Counted from the stretch's first letter, positions 32,722 through 43,335 are shown. The stretch is DNA of 64,000 bases from CAVSRC01 sp963785065 (GCA_963785065.1 CAWATX010000004.1:1054001-1118000), one strand, 5' to 3'. A program made the numbers and translations. The notes: generated by a model not told the origin, from the letters alone.

Positions 32722-34005
32722 TCATTTCGGCGGCCAGGCGCGGATCGGCATCTGGTGCAGATAGCCCTCCAGATCGGCGGGATCGAAGCGCAGGCCGTCG
32801 AAAAAGGGATCGGGGCCAACCGTCATTTCGCCACGGCGGGACGGCACCGGCTTTGGCACCTCCATGGCGCCTTCCACCTTGCTGTCGGCAGTGGGGTAAT
32901 CAGCGCCGGTGCCAGCAAGCGCCTGGCGATAGAGGTCGGGGCGATAGACCTTCGCTGCGATGCGCGCGCCCGCGGTGGAGAACTCCGTCTGCCCCCAGCG
33001 CACCATCTGCGAATAGAACCACAGCGCATGGCTCTGCCACGGGAAGTTGGCGCCGTGTTGATGGAAGACGAGGAAGTCCTCGACCGCGTCCGCTCGCGTG
33101 CCAGCGCGCCTGGTGATCTCACCGGAGAGAGCACGCATGATGACTGGCGCCGGCGTTGCGACGCTCGCTGTATCCGAGAGCAGCGCGGCGAGCTCCATGC
33201 GGTTTTCCGGATCGTCCGCCCAGACGGTCGCGTGCCACAGGGCGCGGACGAGTGCGGCGACCGCATCGGGCTCGCGCTCGGCGAAGGCGGCCTGTACGCC
33301 AAGCACCTTTTCAGGACCGTTGCGCCACAGCGCCGCCTTGGTGGCCACGATCACACCGCCGGCGCGTTCGACCGCCAGCGAGTTCCACGGCTCGCCGACG
33401 CAGAACCCGTCGATGTGCCCGGCCTGAAGCGCCTCGGCGGTGAGCGGCGGCGGCAGGACCACCAGACGCAGGTCACGGTCGGGATCGATGCCCGAGGCAG
33501 CCAGCCAATAGCGCAGTTCGTAATTGTGGCCAGAGAACGGGAAGACCATCGCCATTGTCAGCGGGGATGCGCCGCCTGCCTTGCGCGCCGCGATTGCCGC
33601 CTTCAGTGCGGCGCCCATCGCCGCCGGCGGGTCGCCAAGCACGGCGCTCTCAGCCTCCATTTCGGCGAAGAGCGGCCCGGATACGGTGATGGCGTTGCCA
33701 CCGAAGCCGAAGGAGAACGGCGCGATCATGGGGATGTCGTAGTGGCCGATGCCGAGGCTGGCGGCGATCGGCATGGGCCCCAGCATATGGGCGGCGTTGA
33801 AATGCCCGACCGAAACACGATCGCGGATGTTCGCCCATGAGGTCTCGCGTGCCAGGGTCAGGCGCAGGCCCTCGGCCCGGGCAAAGCCCTTCTTAGCGGC
33901 CACCAGCAGCGGCGCGCAATCGACCAGCGGGATGAAGCCGGCCGTCACCGGAAAGTCGCTCGCCCGAGCCGGCTGGTCGTCATCGATGAGGAACATGGAA
34001 CTCAC
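32722..34005 (-). CDS. nasS: NasS-like nitrate/nitrite sensor (NrtA/CmpA-type binding protein)
   Basis: A 427-residue soluble protein of the nitrate-binding NrtA family, without a signal peptide, which suits the cytoplasmic sensor NasS. Typical segments are AGFIPLVDCAPLLVAAKKGFARAEGL, HMLGPMPIAASLGIG, NAITVS, MVFPFSGHNYELRYWLAASGIDPDRD and GFCVGEPWNSLAV. NasS binds NasT and releases it when nitrate or nitrite is present. The gene begins 13 bases after nasT; a GTG at 34005 or an ATG at 33996 may be the start. Its stop lies just before the nirC leader. Confidence 0.88.
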   Translation of the reverse strand: MSSMFLIDDDQPARASDFPVTAGFIPLVDCAPLLVAAKKGFARAEGLRLTLARETSWANIRDRVSVGHFNAAHMLGPMPIAASLGIGHYDIPMIAPFSFGFGGNAITVSGPLFAEMEAESAVLGDPPAAMGAALKAAIAARKAGGASPLTMAMVFPFSGHNYELRYWLAASGIDPDRDLRLVVLPPPLTAEALQAGHIDGFCVGEPWNSLAVERAGGVIVATKAALWRNGPEKVLGVQAAFAEREPDAVAALVRALWHATVWADDPENRMELAALLSDTASVATPAPVIMRALSGEITRRAGTRADAVEDFLVFHQHGANFPWQSHALWFYSQMVRWGQTEFSTAGARIAAKVYRPDLYRQALAGTGADYPTADSKVEGAMEVPKPVPSRRGEMTVGPDPFFDGLRFDPADLEGYLHQMPIRAWPPK

Positions 34006-34017
34006 TGGGGCAAATCC

Positions 34018-34605
34018 CTATTCAAGCATGCGGAATGCGGTGATCAGGCTGCGGGCGACATCGACGATGCGGCGGCTCTCGTTCATCGCCGTCTTGCGCA
34101 AGATGTCGAAGGCCTGCTCCTCCGACAGGTTGCGCCGCTGCATCAGGATGCCCTTGGCCCGGTCGATGATCTTGCGGTCAGCCAGCTCCTGCTTGGTGCT
34201 GGCCAGCTCGTCGCGCAGCTTGTTGAAGGCGTTGAAGCGGCTGATGGTGACGTCGAGGATCGGCTTCACGCGCTCCTTGCGCAGGCCATCGACGATATAG
34301 GCGGAGACGCCGGCATCGAAGGCTGCCTCGATCGAAGGCGTGTCGGAGCGGTCGACGAACATCGCGACCGGCCGGTGGACGCTGCGCGACACCTGGAACA
34401 TCTGTTCGAGCACGTCGCGGTTGGGGTTTTCCAGATCGATGAAGATGACATCCGGCTCGGTGTCGACGATCTGGCGGAGCAACTCATGCATGTCGCTGAT
34501 GACGGTGACATGGTCGTGTCCGGCCTCGCGCAGCCCTTCCTCGAGAATCGAGGCGCGCACGTGGTTGGGGTCGATAATGACGATATGAACGGTGGATTCT
34601 GCCAT
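34018..34605 (-). CDS. nasT: NasT-like ANTAR response regulator/antiterminator
   Basis: A 195-residue two-domain protein: N-terminal receiver-like domain (about 6-125, Asp57 in FIDLENP at the phosphoacceptor position) and C-terminal ANTAR RNA-binding domain (about 130-195; IDRAKGILMQRRNLSEEQAFDILRKTAMNESRRIVDVARSLI). It should bind the paired hexaloop hairpins upstream of nirC and prevent the terminator from forming, when released by NasS. The ATG at 34605 is the likely start; an upstream in-frame GTG/ATG is not needed. Confidence 0.92.
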   Translation of the reverse strand: MAESTVHIVIIDPNHVRASILEEGLREAGHDHVTVISDMHELLRQIVDTEPDVIFIDLENPNRDVLEQMFQVSRSVHRPVAMFVDRSDTPSIEAAFDAGVSAYIVDGLRKERVKPILDVTISRFNAFNKLRDELASTKQELADRKIIDRAKGILMQRRNLSEEQAFDILRKTAMNESRRIVDVARSLITAFRMLE

Positions 34606-34833
34606 TCGCCCGAGGCCTTGAACCTTGGCGCCTGGAGGCAATTTCCGAGCCAGCCTGATCCGGAGGCCGATCGGGGACCGGGCCCATTCGGCGGTTCATC
34701 ATCCTGCGTCATTTGCGCGGAAAGCTCCGATTCGCATTTCGGTCCCGGATTTGCTGTACATTGGCCGTTCATCCCCGGTCGACATCATTGTGGCGTCGGC
34801 CTGCCGCAATCGGGCGCCGGGGGGCCTTGAAGA

Positions 34834-36726
34834 TTGGATGTCGCAGAAGTGCGCGTTTGCGAGCCTTTTCGTTGGTTCTTGCTGATCCTGGTGGGGCTGG
34901 CCGCCACGGCCGTTCCGCTCGCCCCTGCGTCCGCCGCGCTCTCTGACCTGTGGCCGTTCGGCAGCAGCACGCCCAAGGAGACCATCCCCAATCCCCTGCC
35001 CTATACAGTCACGTTTTCGGCACCCGGCGCGGGCTGGGGCCTTGAACGGTCGCTGCGCCAGGCTTCCGACCTCGTCAATCGCCGCCAGACGCCGCCGTCC
35101 GGGCTGGTTGGCCTGATCGCGCGCGCCAAGCAGGATCTCGGACATCTCACGGCGGTGCTCTACGAGAATGCCCGGTATGCTGGCGAGGTGTTCATCACGG
35201 TCGACGGCAAGCCGCTGGCGAAGGTCGACCCGTTTGCGACCGTCACCGCGCGCCCCGTGCCGGTTACGGTGACTGTCAAGCCGGGTGTCGCGTTCGTCTT
35301 CGGCCGGGTCGATGTGGCACCGCTGCCCGCCGGGCTGACGCTTGCCAGGCTGGGCCTTGTGCCTGGCGCGCCGGCGCGTTCCTCGGCCGTGGTCAATGCC
35401 GAGACCAAGCTCGTCGAAGCCTGGCAGGATGAAGGCCATCCGCTGGCCGTGGCGCTACCGCGCAATACCGTGGCCGACCATCGCACGAACACGCTCGACG
35501 TGTCCCTTGCCGTCAATCCCGGCCCGCAGGCGAATTTCGGCCGGGTCACCGTCAGCGGCGCTGAAACCGTCGACCCCAATCTCGTGCTCCGCCGTGCGGA
35601 CATTCATGGCGGGCCCTATTCGTCGAAGGCGATCAAGCTGGCCACGAAGCGCCTGCGCGACCTCGGTGTCTTCGCTAGCGTTCAGGTCAAGCCGGCCGAC
35701 ACGCTCGCCCCGGACGGGTCCATCCCGATCGCGATCACCGTCAGCGAGCGCAAGCCGCGGGTGATCGGGGCCAGCGTCACCTATTCCAATACGGAAGGCC
35801 TTGGTGCCGGGGCCTATTGGACGCACCGCAACCTGTTCGGCGGCGCCGAACAGCTGACCTTGTCCGCCTCCATCGCGCGCCTGCTCGACGGGGCCTTCGA
35901 TCCCGATTTCCGCCTGGCCGGCAAATTCCGCAAGCCGGCCGTCTTCGACGCGATGACGGACTTCACATTGCGCGTCGAGGGCTATCGCGAGACGACCAAT
36001 GCCTATCGGGTTACGGCGCTGGAGAGCGAGGCCGGGCTCGAACACAGCTTCTCCGATACGCTGAGCGGGTCGCTTGGCCTGGAGATCGCGCGCTCGCAAA
36101 CCGTCGAGCCCACGGTCACCGAGAACCACCTGCTGACCACGCTCACCGGCTCGCTCGACTGGGACACGCGCGACAACAAGCTGGACCCGACCAGCGGGCA
36201 CCGCGCCTTGATTTCGGCAGCCCCCGCTTACGACTTCATGGAAAGCACCCCCTACGCCACGTTCACGACCGATGTTTCGGGCTACTGGGGGTTTGGCGAC
36301 ACCGATCGCTTCGTTCTCGCCGGCCGGGCGGCAGCTTCCATCCTCACGGTGGACGACGTCACCAAGGTCGCCGCCGATCGCCGTCTCTATTCCGGTGGTG
36401 CCGGCTCGGTGCGCGGCTACGCCTATCAGAACATTGGCCCGCGCGACGGGTCCGGCAACGTCGTCGGTGGCCGCAGCTCGATACTCTTCTCGGGCGAATT
36501 GCGTTACCGTGTGACCGACACCATCGGAGTGGTCGCCTTCATCGACGCCGGCAATGCCTATGCCTCCGTCGTGCCGCAGTTGAATGGTCTAAAGGTCGGT
36601 GTCGGTGCAGGGCTGCGCTATCTGACCCCGGTCGGACCGATCCGGCTTGATGTCGCGGTTCCTTTGCAGCGGGGCAGCGGCGACCCGTCCGTCGGCGTCT
36701 ATGTCGGGCTCGGACAAGCCTTCTAG
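34834..36726 (+). CDS. tamA: Outer-membrane translocation and assembly protein TamA
   Basis: A 630-residue Omp85/BamA-superfamily protein. After a signal-like hydrophobic segment (about residues 12-35) come POTRA-like repeats (about 60-300; GRVTVSGAETVDPNLVLRRADIHGGPYSSKAIKLATKRLRDLGVFASVQV), then a 16-strand-type beta-barrel ending in the aromatic YVGLGQAF. The VRGYAYQNIGPRD motif is the conserved VRGY loop of the family. It works with TamB, encoded next, in assembling autotransporters and other outer-membrane proteins or moving lipid. The start is TTG at 34834 or GTG at 34849; neither has a strong ribosome site. Confidence 0.9.
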   Translation: MDVAEVRVCEPFRWFLLILVGLAATAVPLAPASAALSDLWPFGSSTPKETIPNPLPYTVTFSAPGAGWGLERSLRQASDLVNRRQTPPSGLVGLIARAKQDLGHLTAVLYENARYAGEVFITVDGKPLAKVDPFATVTARPVPVTVTVKPGVAFVFGRVDVAPLPAGLTLARLGLVPGAPARSSAVVNAETKLVEAWQDEGHPLAVALPRNTVADHRTNTLDVSLAVNPGPQANFGRVTVSGAETVDPNLVLRRADIHGGPYSSKAIKLATKRLRDLGVFASVQVKPADTLAPDGSIPIAITVSERKPRVIGASVTYSNTEGLGAGAYWTHRNLFGGAEQLTLSASIARLLDGAFDPDFRLAGKFRKPAVFDAMTDFTLRVEGYRETTNAYRVTALESEAGLEHSFSDTLSGSLGLEIARSQTVEPTVTENHLLTTLTGSLDWDTRDNKLDPTSGHRALISAAPAYDFMESTPYATFTTDVSGYWGFGDTDRFVLAGRAAASILTVDDVTKVAADRRLYSGGAGSVRGYAYQNIGPRDGSGNVVGGRSSILFSGELRYRVTDTIGVVAFIDAGNAYASVVPQLNGLKVGVGAGLRYLTPVGPIRLDVAVPLQRGSGDPSVGVYVGLGQAF

Positions 36727-36730
36727 GATC

Positions 36731-39700
36731 ATGGCGAAGCGTAGAAAAGGCCGCCTGCGGCGGATCCTTGGCTATTCGATTCTGACCGTCGTGGCGGCGC
36801 TGGTGCTTGTGCTGGTCGGCCTTGCCACGCCGCCCGGCCGTTCGCTCGTCGCCGGCATGATCGTGCGCGCCGGTGCCAGTGCCGGCGTCGCCGTTTCCAT
36901 CGACAGCCTCACCGGCTGGTTGCCCTTCTCGCTCGGCGCGGACAGGATCGTGCTGGCCGATGCCGATGGTCCCTTCGCCGAGATCGAAGGGCTCAGCGTC
37001 GACATCCACACAACGGCGCTTCTCGTCGGCAGCCTGTCCCTGGATGCGATCACGGCGGAGCGCATCGCACTCCTGCGCCAGCCCCATCTTCCCGCCAGCG
37101 GCGGCAGCAAGGGTGCGCTGCTGCCGTTCGCGGCGCGCGCGGTGACGGTGGCGCGGCTGGAGCTCGGCGAGGCGCTTGCCGGCAGGCCCGCCGTGCTCAC
37201 CCTGACCGGGTCGCTGATCTCCGGCGCCGACGGCAGCCTTGCGGCCAAGGTCGATGCCCGGCGGATCGACGGCGGCACGGCGACGCTCGCCGCGACGCTG
37301 GCGCGCACCGATGACAAGACGCCGTTGACCGCAAGCGTCGCGCTCCAGGAATCCGCCGACGGCATCCTGCTCGGCCTGATGGGACGGCAATCGGGTCCGG
37401 CCTATGCGCTCGATGCCAGGTTGACGACACGCGGTGATGCGCTGGCCGGCGATCTGTCGCTGAAGTCGGCCGGTGCGGCGCATTTCGCCGGCCGGTTCCT
37501 GCTGTCGCCGGCGGGCGATGGAACGCGCCTCACGCTCACTGGCAACGGCAATCTCGCCGAGCTGGTGCCGCCCGATTATGCCGGTCTCGTGGCCGGGCCG
37601 ATCGACGTTGCCGTCGATGCCGAATGGGGAAGCGTGACGGCTGGATCGCCGCCCCGCATCGTGCTTCACCAGGGCCGCATCGTGACCGACAGCGTACATG
37701 CCTCCGCCAGCGGAACGCTCGGCGGAAACGCCACCGACCTGGCGCTCAGGGTCAACATCGCCAATCCCAATGGCGGCACCGTCGCCCTGCCCTTCCTCGG
37801 TGCCGGCGCCGGGATGCAAAGCCTGTCGCTCACCGGCAAGGGCGCACCATCCGGCGACACTGTCCGCCTTGACCTTGTCGGCCATGTCGCCGGCATGCGG
37901 ATGGCCGATATCAGCATTCCCGGCGTCGGCCTGTCATTTGCGGTCGAGGCGCAGCGCGACGATCCGCTTTCCGACGGCACGCTGCCTTTCGGTCTGCGCG
38001 TCGAGGCCGATGCCGTGGATACGCCCACCGGACGTCTGGTATCGCGTGCGGATGCACCGCTATTGCTGACGGCGGACGGGACCTTCGACAGGACCACGGG
38101 CACTGCCGAGACACAGGCCAGGCTGGCTGTCGCGGGCGGCACACTCGCCTTCAGCGGCACAGCCGCTGCCGGTGCGGTCAAGGGGCGCGCGAGCGCCAGC
38201 TTTGCCGACCTCACTGCGCTTTCGCCGCTTGCCGGACGCACGCTTGCCGGCGCTATCAATGCGACCGCCGATGGAACGCTGTCCGGCAGCCAGGCCGCCT
38301 TCACCCTCAGCGGTACGGCGACCAACCTCGAACCCGGCGACGCGCGCCTGGCGCGGCTCCTGGCCGGCGCCACGAAATTCGCCGCCAAGGTTCGCACGGA
38401 GGCCGCCAGCGGCATCGCCGTCAGCGACCTCGCCGTCGATGGCGCCGGCGTCTCCGCACGCGGCAGCGCGACCTTCGGCGCCGGCACGATCGAAGCCAGC
38501 CTTAATGGATCGCTTGTCGATCTCGGCCGACTGGCGGAGCAGTCCACCGGTGCGGCAACCTTCACGTTGCATGCATCGGGCGCCGCGGCGCGTCCCGATC
38601 TGGAGGCGACCATTGACGCCGCCGATGGCAGGCTTCTCGATCAGCCCATTCACAATGCCAGGATCGCCCTCAAAGGCGCGCCGACCGACGGCGGCTGGCA
38701 GGCGACGCTGAGCCTCGACGGCAGCCTGGCCAGTCGCCCGCTCAGCGGTACGGCGACCGCCACGCTGGCCCGCGACAGCGGGCGTCTGGCCTTCCCCAAG
38801 ATGGACCTTTCCATCGGCGGCAACCGCATCACCGGCGCCATTGAAAGCACGACCGCCGGCCTGCTCACCGGAAGCCTGACGCTGGACGCGCCCGACCTCG
38901 CGACGCTCGCCGCCCTGGCGCTGATCCCGGCTTCAGGCACCGGGCAGGCCAGCGTCCGGCTCGAGCCGGACGGGGATAGCCAGTCAGTCGCCATCGCGTT
39001 CAAGGGGAACGACATCACCTGGCAGGGCGTCGCGGTGGGCGCGATCACCGGCACGGCGACGGTCGCCGATGCCTTCGCAATACCGAAAGTGCGTGGCGAT
39101 GCCACCGCATCGGCCATCACCGCCGGCGGGCGCCGCCTCGATACGGTCAAAGCGACGGCGACCGTCGAGGGCGGCGCAACACGCATCGAAGCCAGCGCCC
39201 GGGGACCGGACATCGACCTGTCCGGCGCCTTCCGCCTGGCTGACACGGGCCTCACCATCGGTGCCCTGAAGGGCACGGCATTCGGCACACCGGTCGCGCT
39301 GAACCAACCGGCGACGGTCGCGTTCGGTGGTGGCAGCACACGGATTGCCGGCGCGACGCTGACGCTTGGCGGCGGCTCGCTGCGGCTCGAAGGCGCCGTT
39401 TCGCCGCAACTCGACCTGACGATCAATGCAACCAAGCTCGCCGCATCGATCGTCAACGGCTTCTCGCCGGGCCTCGGTGCCGAAGGCTCGGTCAGTGGAC
39501 GCGCCAGGATCACCGGCACGCCGTCGTCGCCGACCGTCGACTGGCAGGCGGATTGGACCGGCTTCGCCGTCGCAACGACCCGTGGCGCCGGCTTGCCGGC
39601 GATCGCCATCAATGCCAGCGGCAAGAGCACGCTCATCGCATCGAGCATAGCGGCCAAGCTGTCCGGCGACGGCATCGCGCTGGCTGTCGACGGTCAGGTG

Positions 39701-41023
39701 CCGTTCAAGGGATCGGGTCTCGCCGTGAAGGCAGACGGAACGGTGCCGCTGACGCTGCTGGCGCTGAGCTCCGGCCGCGAGCTTCACCTGGCCGGCAACG
39801 TCAAGGTGGATGTCACGGTCGGCGGTGCGCTCGCGGCCCCCGCGGTCAAGGGCACCGCCGATCTGGTCGACGCGACGATCGTCGATGGCGCCACCGGCTT
39901 CGGCATCTCCGGCGCCAACGGCCGTATCGGTTTCGACGGGCGCACGGCGACGATCCAGCAGATCGCCGGCCGCTTCCCGCAGGGCGGGGAGGTCGTGCTG
40001 ACGGGTTCGATCGCGATCGATCAGCCCGCTTTGCCCGCCGACCTTACCGTCCGCGTCAGCAATGGCCGCTATGCGGACGGCAACGTCGTCAATACGACGT
40101 TCTCCGGCAATCTTGCGGTCAAGGGCCCATTGCTCGGCAACGGTGTCGTGTCGGGCCACATCGATCTTGGACCGACCAACATCCAGTTGCCTGATCGGCT
40201 TGGCGGGTCGGCCAATGCCATCGCCGTGGAGCACATCAATGCGCCACCGGATTTCACACCGCCGATCACGCAGACAAAGCCCGGCGACGCCGGCAGCGCC
40301 GGCAACCAACCGGCCGATGGCGGGCTCAATCTGGACATTTCGCTTACGGGCAATTCCGGCATCTATGTACGTGGCTTCGGCATCGACGCGGAACTCGGCG
40401 GCGCGCTCAAGGTCGGCGGCACGAGCCGCAACCCGCAGGCGGTGGGTGGCTTCCAGATGCAGCGCGGACGCATGGATGCGCTTGGCAAACGCTTTACCTT
40501 CACCACCGGCACACTGACCTTCTCCGGCAGTCTGGTGCCGGTCGTCGACTTTGCCGCGACCACGCAGACCTCGGACGCCGTGGTGACGCTCAACGTTACC
40601 GGCCCGGCGAGCGACCCACAGATCAGCCTGACCTCTTCACCGAGCATGCCGGAGGAAGAGATCCTGTCACGTCTATTGTTCAATCAGGGGGTCGGCACCC
40701 TGTCGGCAGCGCAGGCGCTACAGCTGGTGGACGCCGTCGGGCAGCTCACCGGGGCGACCGGCAGCGTCGGGATCATCGCGCGTATCCGCAGCGCCACCGG
40801 CCTCGACGATCTCGACATTCGCCAGGGCGCCAACGGCGGCACGACGGTCGGCGTTGGCAAGCGGATCAACGACAATATCAGGCTGGGCGTCGAGGCCGGC
40901 ACCAATGCCGATTCCGGTCGCGTGACCATCGATCTCAACATCACCAAGAATCTGAAGGCGCAAGGAAGCGCTGGCCAGGATGGGTCCGGGCAGGTCGGCC
41001 TCACATACGAACGGGAATACTGA
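36731..41023 (+). CDS. tamB: Translocation and assembly module subunit TamB
   Basis: A 1430-residue AsmA/TamB-like protein. A single N-terminal membrane anchor (about 13-36) is followed by a very long repetitive beta-helical region rich in Gly, Ala, Thr and Asp, and the C-terminal DUF490 domain (about 1050-1430), containing GGFQMQRGRMDALGKRFTFTTGTLTFSG, SMPEEEILSRLLF and the final LTYEREY. It spans the periplasm from the inner membrane to TamA. The ATG is five bases after the tamA stop, so the pair is one operon. Length is usual for alphaproteobacteria. Confidence 0.92.
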   Translation: MAKRRKGRLRRILGYSILTVVAALVLVLVGLATPPGRSLVAGMIVRAGASAGVAVSIDSLTGWLPFSLGADRIVLADADGPFAEIEGLSVDIHTTALLVGSLSLDAITAERIALLRQPHLPASGGSKGALLPFAARAVTVARLELGEALAGRPAVLTLTGSLISGADGSLAAKVDARRIDGGTATLAATLARTDDKTPLTASVALQESADGILLGLMGRQSGPAYALDARLTTRGDALAGDLSLKSAGAAHFAGRFLLSPAGDGTRLTLTGNGNLAELVPPDYAGLVAGPIDVAVDAEWGSVTAGSPPRIVLHQGRIVTDSVHASASGTLGGNATDLALRVNIANPNGGTVALPFLGAGAGMQSLSLTGKGAPSGDTVRLDLVGHVAGMRMADISIPGVGLSFAVEAQRDDPLSDGTLPFGLRVEADAVDTPTGRLVSRADAPLLLTADGTFDRTTGTAETQARLAVAGGTLAFSGTAAAGAVKGRASASFADLTALSPLAGRTLAGAINATADGTLSGSQAAFTLSGTATNLEPGDARLARLLAGATKFAAKVRTEAASGIAVSDLAVDGAGVSARGSATFGAGTIEASLNGSLVDLGRLAEQSTGAATFTLHASGAAARPDLEATIDAADGRLLDQPIHNARIALKGAPTDGGWQATLSLDGSLASRPLSGTATATLARDSGRLAFPKMDLSIGGNRITGAIESTTAGLLTGSLTLDAPDLATLAALALIPASGTGQASVRLEPDGDSQSVAIAFKGNDITWQGVAVGAITGTATVADAFAIPKVRGDATASAITAGGRRLDTVKATATVEGGATRIEASARGPDIDLSGAFRLADTGLTIGALKGTAFGTPVALNQPATVAFGGGSTRIAGATLTLGGGSLRLEGAVSPQLDLTINATKLAASIVNGFSPGLGAEGSVSGRARITGTPSSPTVDWQADWTGFAVATTRGAGLPAIAINASGKSTLIASSIAAKLSGDGIALAVDGQVPFKGSGLAVKADGTVPLTLLALSSGRELHLAGNVKVDVTVGGALAAPAVKGTADLVDATIVDGATGFGISGANGRIGFDGRTATIQQIAGRFPQGGEVVLTGSIAIDQPALPADLTVRVSNGRYADGNVVNTTFSGNLAVKGPLLGNGVVSGHIDLGPTNIQLPDRLGGSANAIAVEHINAPPDFTPPITQTKPGDAGSAGNQPADGGLNLDISLTGNSGIYVRGFGIDAELGGALKVGGTSRNPQAVGGFQMQRGRMDALGKRFTFTTGTLTFSGSLVPVVDFAATTQTSDAVVTLNVTGPASDPQISLTSSPSMPEEEILSRLLFNQGVGTLSAAQALQLVDAVGQLTGATGSVGIIARIRSATGLDDLDIRQGANGGTTVGVGKRINDNIRLGVEAGTNADSGRVTIDLNITKNLKAQGSAGQDGSGQVGLTYEREY

Positions 41024-41028
41024 ACCGA

Positions 41029-41083
41029 CCCGCCGCCCCTGCTGACCGCGAGAGCGTGTCGCCCCTCCGCGAAGGGCGGCGGG
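41029..41083. terminator. Terminator-like inverted repeat downstream of tamB
   Basis: CCCGCCGCCC (41029-41038) and its perfect complement (41074-41083) enclose 35 bases that contain a smaller CGCCC...GGGCG pairing. It lies between tamB and the convergent glycosidase-like gene ending at 41122. No T-run, so a factor-dependent or barrier role is possible. Confidence 0.45.
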
Positions 41084-41121
41084 CGGCACGCGGACTCAGC
41101 CGGCGCGGGAAAGACCGCCCG

Positions 41122-43218
41122 TCACGATCTGTCGTCGATGGGGCTCGCCATGGGGATGCGCACCACTTCAAACAGTTCAAGCGGCGGCAGATCGATCACG
41201 AGATCACTACCCTCTTTGTGGACATCGGGGGCCTCTTTCGAGACCAGCAGCTCCGGTGCAGCCGCGCCGGTGTCGCCGCGCACGGTCAGTCGGCCGCCCT
41301 CGATCTTCAGATGCGGCCCGAACGATCGGCGCCGTGCCCCCGACTCGTTGACCAGGTGGACGACGAGGCCGTCCGCGTCGCGCCCGAGAAAGAGTTCGAC
41401 CTGCTCGGGCAGATCGGCATACACACGCTGGCCGCAAAGGCCGTCAACGGCGGAGAGGAAGTAGTCGCGAATCTCGGTGATGCCGAACTCCCGATAAGCG
41501 TATCCGATGGTCCACGGGAGCTGCAATACCTTGCCGCCCGTTTCGGCCAGCGCCATCCCCGGGTCCTGGCTGCCGACATGGCCGTAGCATTTCTCGGGAG
41601 GGCCGAAGGGCGCTTGCGGCAGAAGCTGGTCGCGCTTTTCGACGCCCGGCTTCCATACAAAGCGGGCGTAGTTGCCATAGACCGGGATGACCGGGGGGGC
41701 ATAGCGATAGCTGCCGATCTCCGGCTGCTCGCGGCTCGCGATGTAGCATCCCCATAGCTGCCCGCCGCTCATGCCGCCGCCGACCTGCATCAGCGACGGC
41801 GCCGTCGCGAGCTCCATGGCACCGCTGTCTGGCACGCCGCTGGTTCCGGTGAGCACAAGGTTGCCGCCCTGGCGCACGAAGCCGTCAAGCGCATCGGCGG
41901 CCTGGCGACCGAGGCTGCCGAGGTGAGGAAGGATGATGAGCGAATAGCGCGCGAGATTGCCATCATCGTTCATCTTGGAGATCAGTTCGGCACCGATCAC
42001 CTCGAAGGGCAAATGCCGCTCCTGGAGGCAGCAATAGAGGCCGCGAAATTCCTCGACCGATTCCGCATAGCCGGGGCTGGCGCTGCGCAGTCGGTCGGGC
42101 CGGACCAGCGCAATGCTCGAGCCGGGCACCAGCTGTTCATAGAGTTGGCGGTGGGAACGGTAGAACTTGGTGATTTCGGTCGAGTGCCTGATATGGGCGT
42201 AAGGGATGCGCCCCGGTGCGCCCATGATGTAGGTCGAGGGATTGCCGCCCCTGGCGATCGCCTGCAGCAGGTATTGGGCGAAGTGCTCCGGCTGCTCGCC
42301 GGCCATGCGATAGGGCATGTCGACGAAGGACACGGAGTTCACCATCAGGGCGATCTCCGGCAAGCCGGTGACGTGCGCGCTGACCGCTTCGGCAGTCTGA
42401 TGCGGCCACAGCTCCCGGCCGAAAGCGTTGTTGGCCTCGTAGTAGACGACCGGCGCGCCGCGGCCGAGCACCAGGGCCGCATCCGGCCGTCGGGTGGTGA
42501 TGTGGCCGGCAATCCTGGCGGTGAGCCGGGTGATGACCTGGTTGGCGAATTGCAGCCATTGCGCATAGGCAGGCGATGACGGACCGTCCGGCAATTCCTT
42601 GCCGCCGCTGAAGGCCGCAAACCCTTCGCGACACTTCGCGCAATGGCAGACGCCGTGATAGACGCGGCTGTAGTCGCGCTCGGAAAAGCCGAACCAATTG
42701 AAGAAGACTCCGTCGACCGGATAGCGATCGATGACCTCGTCGAGGATATCCAGCGAGCGATGCTGGTAGTAGTCGGCCGAGGGGCAGGTGCTGTACAGCG
42801 TGTTGTAGATCTGCGGCTCGCCTTTGGGCGAAACGAACAGCCAATCGGGATGAGCCTCCGCGATGCGCGCGGACACCTTGGAAAAATCCATGCGCGAGAT
42901 GATGCGCACGCCCCGCTGATGGGCGGCGCTGACGGCGTCGCCGACAAGATCGCCGGACGCCCGATTGACCAGGAATGGGTTGCGCGTCTGGAAGCTGAGA
43001 TCGGAAGGATGGAAGGCGACGATCCCGCCGGTATTGAGCAACCACGTATCGGCGCCATAGCCCTGGATGAAGTCGAGCGTCTGTTCAACATCGAGGGTCG
43101 CATCGATCTCCTGAAGATTGGTCTGAAAGACCGAAAAAGGACGGCGCCACCATCCATCGGGCAGATCATTGACAACGCCCGCCTGCGGGCCGCCCGAAAG
43201 ATCCGTCTCTAGAGCCAT
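41122..43218 (-). CDS. Putative glycoside hydrolase (alpha-amylase/beta-galactosidase-like clan, GHL type)
   Basis: A 698-residue protein without signal peptide. The N-terminal half (about 30-400) looks like a TIM barrel: YGADTWLLNTGGIVAFHPS, GVRIISRMDFSKV, DYYQHRSLDILDEVIDRYPVDGVFFNWFGFSERDYS with CHCAKCREGF, then LMVNSVSFVDMPYRMAGEQPEHFAQYLLQAIARGG. The next 150 residues (SLIILPHLGSLGRQAADALDGFVRQGGNLVLTG) resemble the beta-galactosidase trimerisation domain. An acidic catalytic residue cannot be placed firmly. An AGGAG precedes the ATG at 43218. It is the last gene of an ABC-importer operon, so it may cut an imported oligosaccharide or glycoside. Confidence 0.62.
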   Translation of the reverse strand: MALETDLSGGPQAGVVNDLPDGWWRRPFSVFQTNLQEIDATLDVEQTLDFIQGYGADTWLLNTGGIVAFHPSDLSFQTRNPFLVNRASGDLVGDAVSAAHQRGVRIISRMDFSKVSARIAEAHPDWLFVSPKGEPQIYNTLYSTCPSADYYQHRSLDILDEVIDRYPVDGVFFNWFGFSERDYSRVYHGVCHCAKCREGFAAFSGGKELPDGPSSPAYAQWLQFANQVITRLTARIAGHITTRRPDAALVLGRGAPVVYYEANNAFGRELWPHQTAEAVSAHVTGLPEIALMVNSVSFVDMPYRMAGEQPEHFAQYLLQAIARGGNPSTYIMGAPGRIPYAHIRHSTEITKFYRSHRQLYEQLVPGSSIALVRPDRLRSASPGYAESVEEFRGLYCCLQERHLPFEVIGAELISKMNDDGNLARYSLIILPHLGSLGRQAADALDGFVRQGGNLVLTGTSGVPDSGAMELATAPSLMQVGGGMSGGQLWGCYIASREQPEIGSYRYAPPVIPVYGNYARFVWKPGVEKRDQLLPQAPFGPPEKCYGHVGSQDPGMALAETGGKVLQLPWTIGYAYREFGITEIRDYFLSAVDGLCGQRVYADLPEQVELFLGRDADGLVVHLVNESGARRRSFGPHLKIEGGRLTVRGDTGAAAPELLVSKEAPDVHKEGSDLVIDLPPLELFEVVRIPMASPIDDRS

Positions 43219-43335
43219 CGAGAATTCTCCTGTTTGAAATGGTGCGCCTTGGATCGAACGCGCGGCGTCGCCGACCACCGCCGGGCTTTCTCGCCCGCGG
43301 CGAAGGTCGCGCTGCCGACAATTGGCGCGCAGGGG